A stretch of DNA of 23,241 nt from NCBI GenBank assembly GCA_036377055.1, contig DASUZD010000102.1, positions 1-23,241 on the forward strand. The letters are read 5' to 3'. The translations under genes and the position numbers were made by a program. Within the stretch, counting starts at the first letter, position 1. Every line of letters begins with the position of its first letter. Source of the stretch: DASUZD01 sp036377055. Lineage in GTDB: Bacteria; Actinomycetota; Thermoleophilia; Gaiellales; Gaiellaceae. Below, one piece after another: positions 21,972 through 23,241 of this stretch. The notes beneath the pieces are model-generated. The model was not told the DNA's origin. It made no database searches and worked only from the letters and a program-made list of their open reading frames with translations.

Positions 21972-22577
21972 CTAGAAGTCGATTCGCATCACGAATCTTC
22001 GGGGCGTGGGGTGCCCGACCTCGGTAAAGCCGGCGGCGGTGAAGATGCTGCGGGTGCCGACGTGGATCTCGTCCCACGCGATCTTCTGGCCGGGCTGGGT
22101 GATCAGCGGGTAGGCCTCGAGCGCACGCGCGCCGCGTCGCCGCGCGAAGTCGACGGCCGCGCGCGCGAGCTCGTAGCTGATCCCTCGGCCGCGGAACCCC
22201 GCGCGGACGAAGACGCAGGTCACGGCCCAAACGGTCTCGTCCGTCTTGTCTTCCGCTCGGCCTTCCCACGGGACGCGGTTGTTGCGCACGAGGCCCGTGT
22301 AGGCCGTCCGCGGCTCGACCGCGCACCAGTCGACCGGCTCGCCGTCCCGGTAGGCGACGAGACCGCTCGTGGTCTCCGAATCCGGGTGGCCGCACTCCGT
22401 CTGCGCGCGCAGTCGATGGACGCGTTCCTCGACGGGAAACTTCCGGAAGGCCTCCTTCGGCCTCAGCTTGTACCGCTGGCACTGACAGTGCGCTGCGGCT
22501 CCACGCGGGCCGAACACGGCCTGGAGGTCGTCGCAGCTCGCCTCGTTGGCAGGCACGATGGTGAGGCCGTCCGTCAT
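21972..22577 (-). CDS. GNAT-family N-acetyltransferase
   Basis: 201 residues from ATG 22577 (MTDGLTIVPANEASCDDLQA). Recognisable landmarks are CQCQRYKLRP (a Cys-rich loop of this subfamily), then SGLVAYRDGEPVDWCAVEPR, the acetyl-CoA loop VFVRAGFRGRGISYELARAA with the RxxGxG/A signature, and VMRIDF as the end. I recall this type as a common actinobacterial acetyltransferase without known substrate. The Cys-containing segment (CQCQ) is unusual for GNATs and could bind metal. No good ribosome site is seen. It is divergent from the ECF sigma gene at 22652 with a 74-bp gap. Confidence 0.9.
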   Translation of the reverse strand: MTDGLTIVPANEASCDDLQAVFGPRGAAAHCQCQRYKLRPKEAFRKFPVEERVHRLRAQTECGHPDSETTSGLVAYRDGEPVDWCAVEPRTAYTGLVRNNRVPWEGRAEDKTDETVWAVTCVFVRAGFRGRGISYELARAAVDFARRRGARALEAYPLITQPGQKIAWDEIHVGTRSIFTAAGFTEVGHPTPRRFVMRIDF

Positions 22578-22615
22578 CGCCGGAGCTGGACACTAACGGT
22601 GCGGTTGTCGAACGC

Positions 22616-22640
22616 TGTAACCGCTTCGATGCTCGTGACA
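22616..22640 (+). promoter_or_regulatory. Putative ECF-type promoter of the second sigma gene
   Basis: TGTAACC at 22616-22622 resembles the -35 element of actinobacterial ECF promoters (TGTAAC-type). It is followed after about 11 nt by CGTGACA (22634-22640), near where a -10 would be, with the sigma gene start 12 nt further on. The spacing is a little short and there is no experimental support. If correct, the sigma factor may activate its own gene. Confidence 0.35.
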
Positions 22641-22651
22641 TAGGGAGAGTG

Positions 22652-23146
22652 ATGGGGCGGTTCGAGCAGCTCTACGAGGAACATCGCGAGGCCGTGCGAG
22701 CGTTCGTCCGGCGGAGGGCGCCGGAGTCGGTCGTAGACGACGTCGTGTCGGAGACGTTCCTCGTCTGCTGGCGCAAGCTCGACCGCATACCGGACGAGCC
22801 GCTGCCCTGGCTGTACGCGGTGGCGCGGAAGACGCTGGCCAACCAGCGTCGCCGGCTCGCGCGCGAGCAATGCATCGCCGTTGCCGACCCAGCGTCGGCG
22901 GCCGCGGAGCCGGAGCCCGTCGGAGACACGGTCCTCGCCGCGGCGTTCGCTTCGCTCTCGGAACGCGATCGGGAAGTGCTGCGGCTCGTCGCCTGGGAAG
23001 GACTGTCGCTCGGCGAGGCGGCGATCGTGCTCGGCTGTTCCGCGGTCGCGTGCCGCGTCCGGTACCACCGCGCGAAGACGCGGCTCGCGCGACGGCTCGA
23101 AGCGACTGAAGCCTTTCGACCACACCTGAAAGGAGCTACGAGATGA
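22652..23146 (+). CDS. ECF-type RNA polymerase sigma factor
   Basis: 164 residues from ATG 22652 (MGRFEQLYEEHREAVRAFVR), with AGGGAG at 22642-22647. GTG 22649 would add one residue. Region 2: LYEEHREAVRAFVRRR, the VVDDVVSETFLVCWRKLDRI core-binding segment, then LPWLYAVARKTLANQRRR. Region 4: ASLSERDREVLRLVAWEGLS, the helix-turn-helix GEAAIVLGCSAVACRVRYHR, and a basic end. It is an ECF sigma factor with a short linker and no extra C-terminal domain. The stop overlaps the ATG of the next gene (ATGA) behind an AAGGAG site, so the sigma factor and its downstream partner are co-translated. That is the usual arrangement with a membrane-associated regulator. Confidence 0.94.
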   Translation: MGRFEQLYEEHREAVRAFVRRRAPESVVDDVVSETFLVCWRKLDRIPDEPLPWLYAVARKTLANQRRRLAREQCIAVADPASAAAEPEPVGDTVLAAAFASLSERDREVLRLVAWEGLSLGEAAIVLGCSAVACRVRYHRAKTRLARRLEATEAFRPHLKGATR

Positions 23147-23241
23147 GCAAGGACGTGATCGCGCGACTCGCCGCTGCGAACCCGCTGCCGACGGGCGTAC
23201 TGCCTCGGCAACCGGAGCCGCTCGTCGTCCCGACCCGGCGG
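23143..23241 (+). CDS. Probable sigma-associated protein, N-terminus only
   Basis: The window ends 33 codons into this gene (MSKDVIARLAAANPLPTGVL, then PRQPEP). AAGGAG about 7 nt upstream and an ATGA overlap with the sigma stop fix the start. Similar N-termini (MSxDVxxRLxAANP) begin proteins placed after ECF sigma genes in Thermoleophilia. These usually go on to a membrane helix and an extracellular part, but none of that is visible here. Role as anti-sigma or sensor is inference from position. Confidence 0.75.
   Translation, partial: MSKDVIARLAAANPLPTGVLPRQPEPLVVPTRR

Overview
The window is GC-rich bacterial DNA with strong G/C preference at third codon positions and frequent GTG/TTG starts. 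It has short overlapping gene junctions and several ECF sigma factor genes. The closest matches I can recall for many of the encoded proteins are from Actinomycetota, most likely class Thermoleophilia (Gaiellales/Solirubrobacterales). That placement is from memory and codon style, not from a search. No phage structural module, transposase, integrase or CRISPR array was seen.

Layout. 1-140: 5' end of a YCII-related protein (minus). 346-1008: two-helix membrane-anchored protein of unknown role, followed by a hairpin terminator. 1215-4657: phosphoketolase and acetate kinase as an overlapping gene pair, a route from xylulose-5-P or fructose-6-P through acetyl-phosphate to acetate and ATP. 4627-8013: a small PH-like protein, a zinc alcohol dehydrogenase, a doubtful basic ORF, an FAD/NAD(P) oxidoreductase and a four-helix membrane protein. 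8034-8235: a long imperfect dyad and a second hairpin, just upstream of the largest gene.

8359-17081 is the accessory core. It begins with a 2059-residue secreted surface protein: a Cys-pair repeat module, seven Big_5-type Ig repeats in an alternating A/B pattern, two cadherin-like repeats, a tandem Ig-like domain, and a long right-handed beta-helix. A four-gene operon follows, with three different tail-collar (MdpB/PF07484-like) proteins and a GNAT acetyltransferase. A convergent small gene resembling DUF6916 closes the region. I think this is one functional locus, a phage-tail-fibre-like cell-surface system rather than a prophage, and it is the best candidate for an undescribed system here.

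17244-23241 holds housekeeping and regulatory genes. A minus-strand operon encodes GNAT, an ECF sigma factor, an 83-aa protein and a cyclodeaminase-like protein, all joined by 4-nt overlaps. Next come an unknown plus-strand gene, a secreted coiled-coil protein, tRNA-Cys(GCA), two small unknown genes, a frameshifted methyltransferase remnant, another GNAT, and a second ECF sigma gene overlapping the start of its partner.

Two signals cut across the window. First, three genes whose homology requires an N-terminus upstream of any ATG/GTG/TTG appear to start at CTG, two of them inside a CTGA overlap. Second, there are several perfect or near-perfect palindromes with a single unpaired central base, one of them inside the acetate kinase coding sequence.
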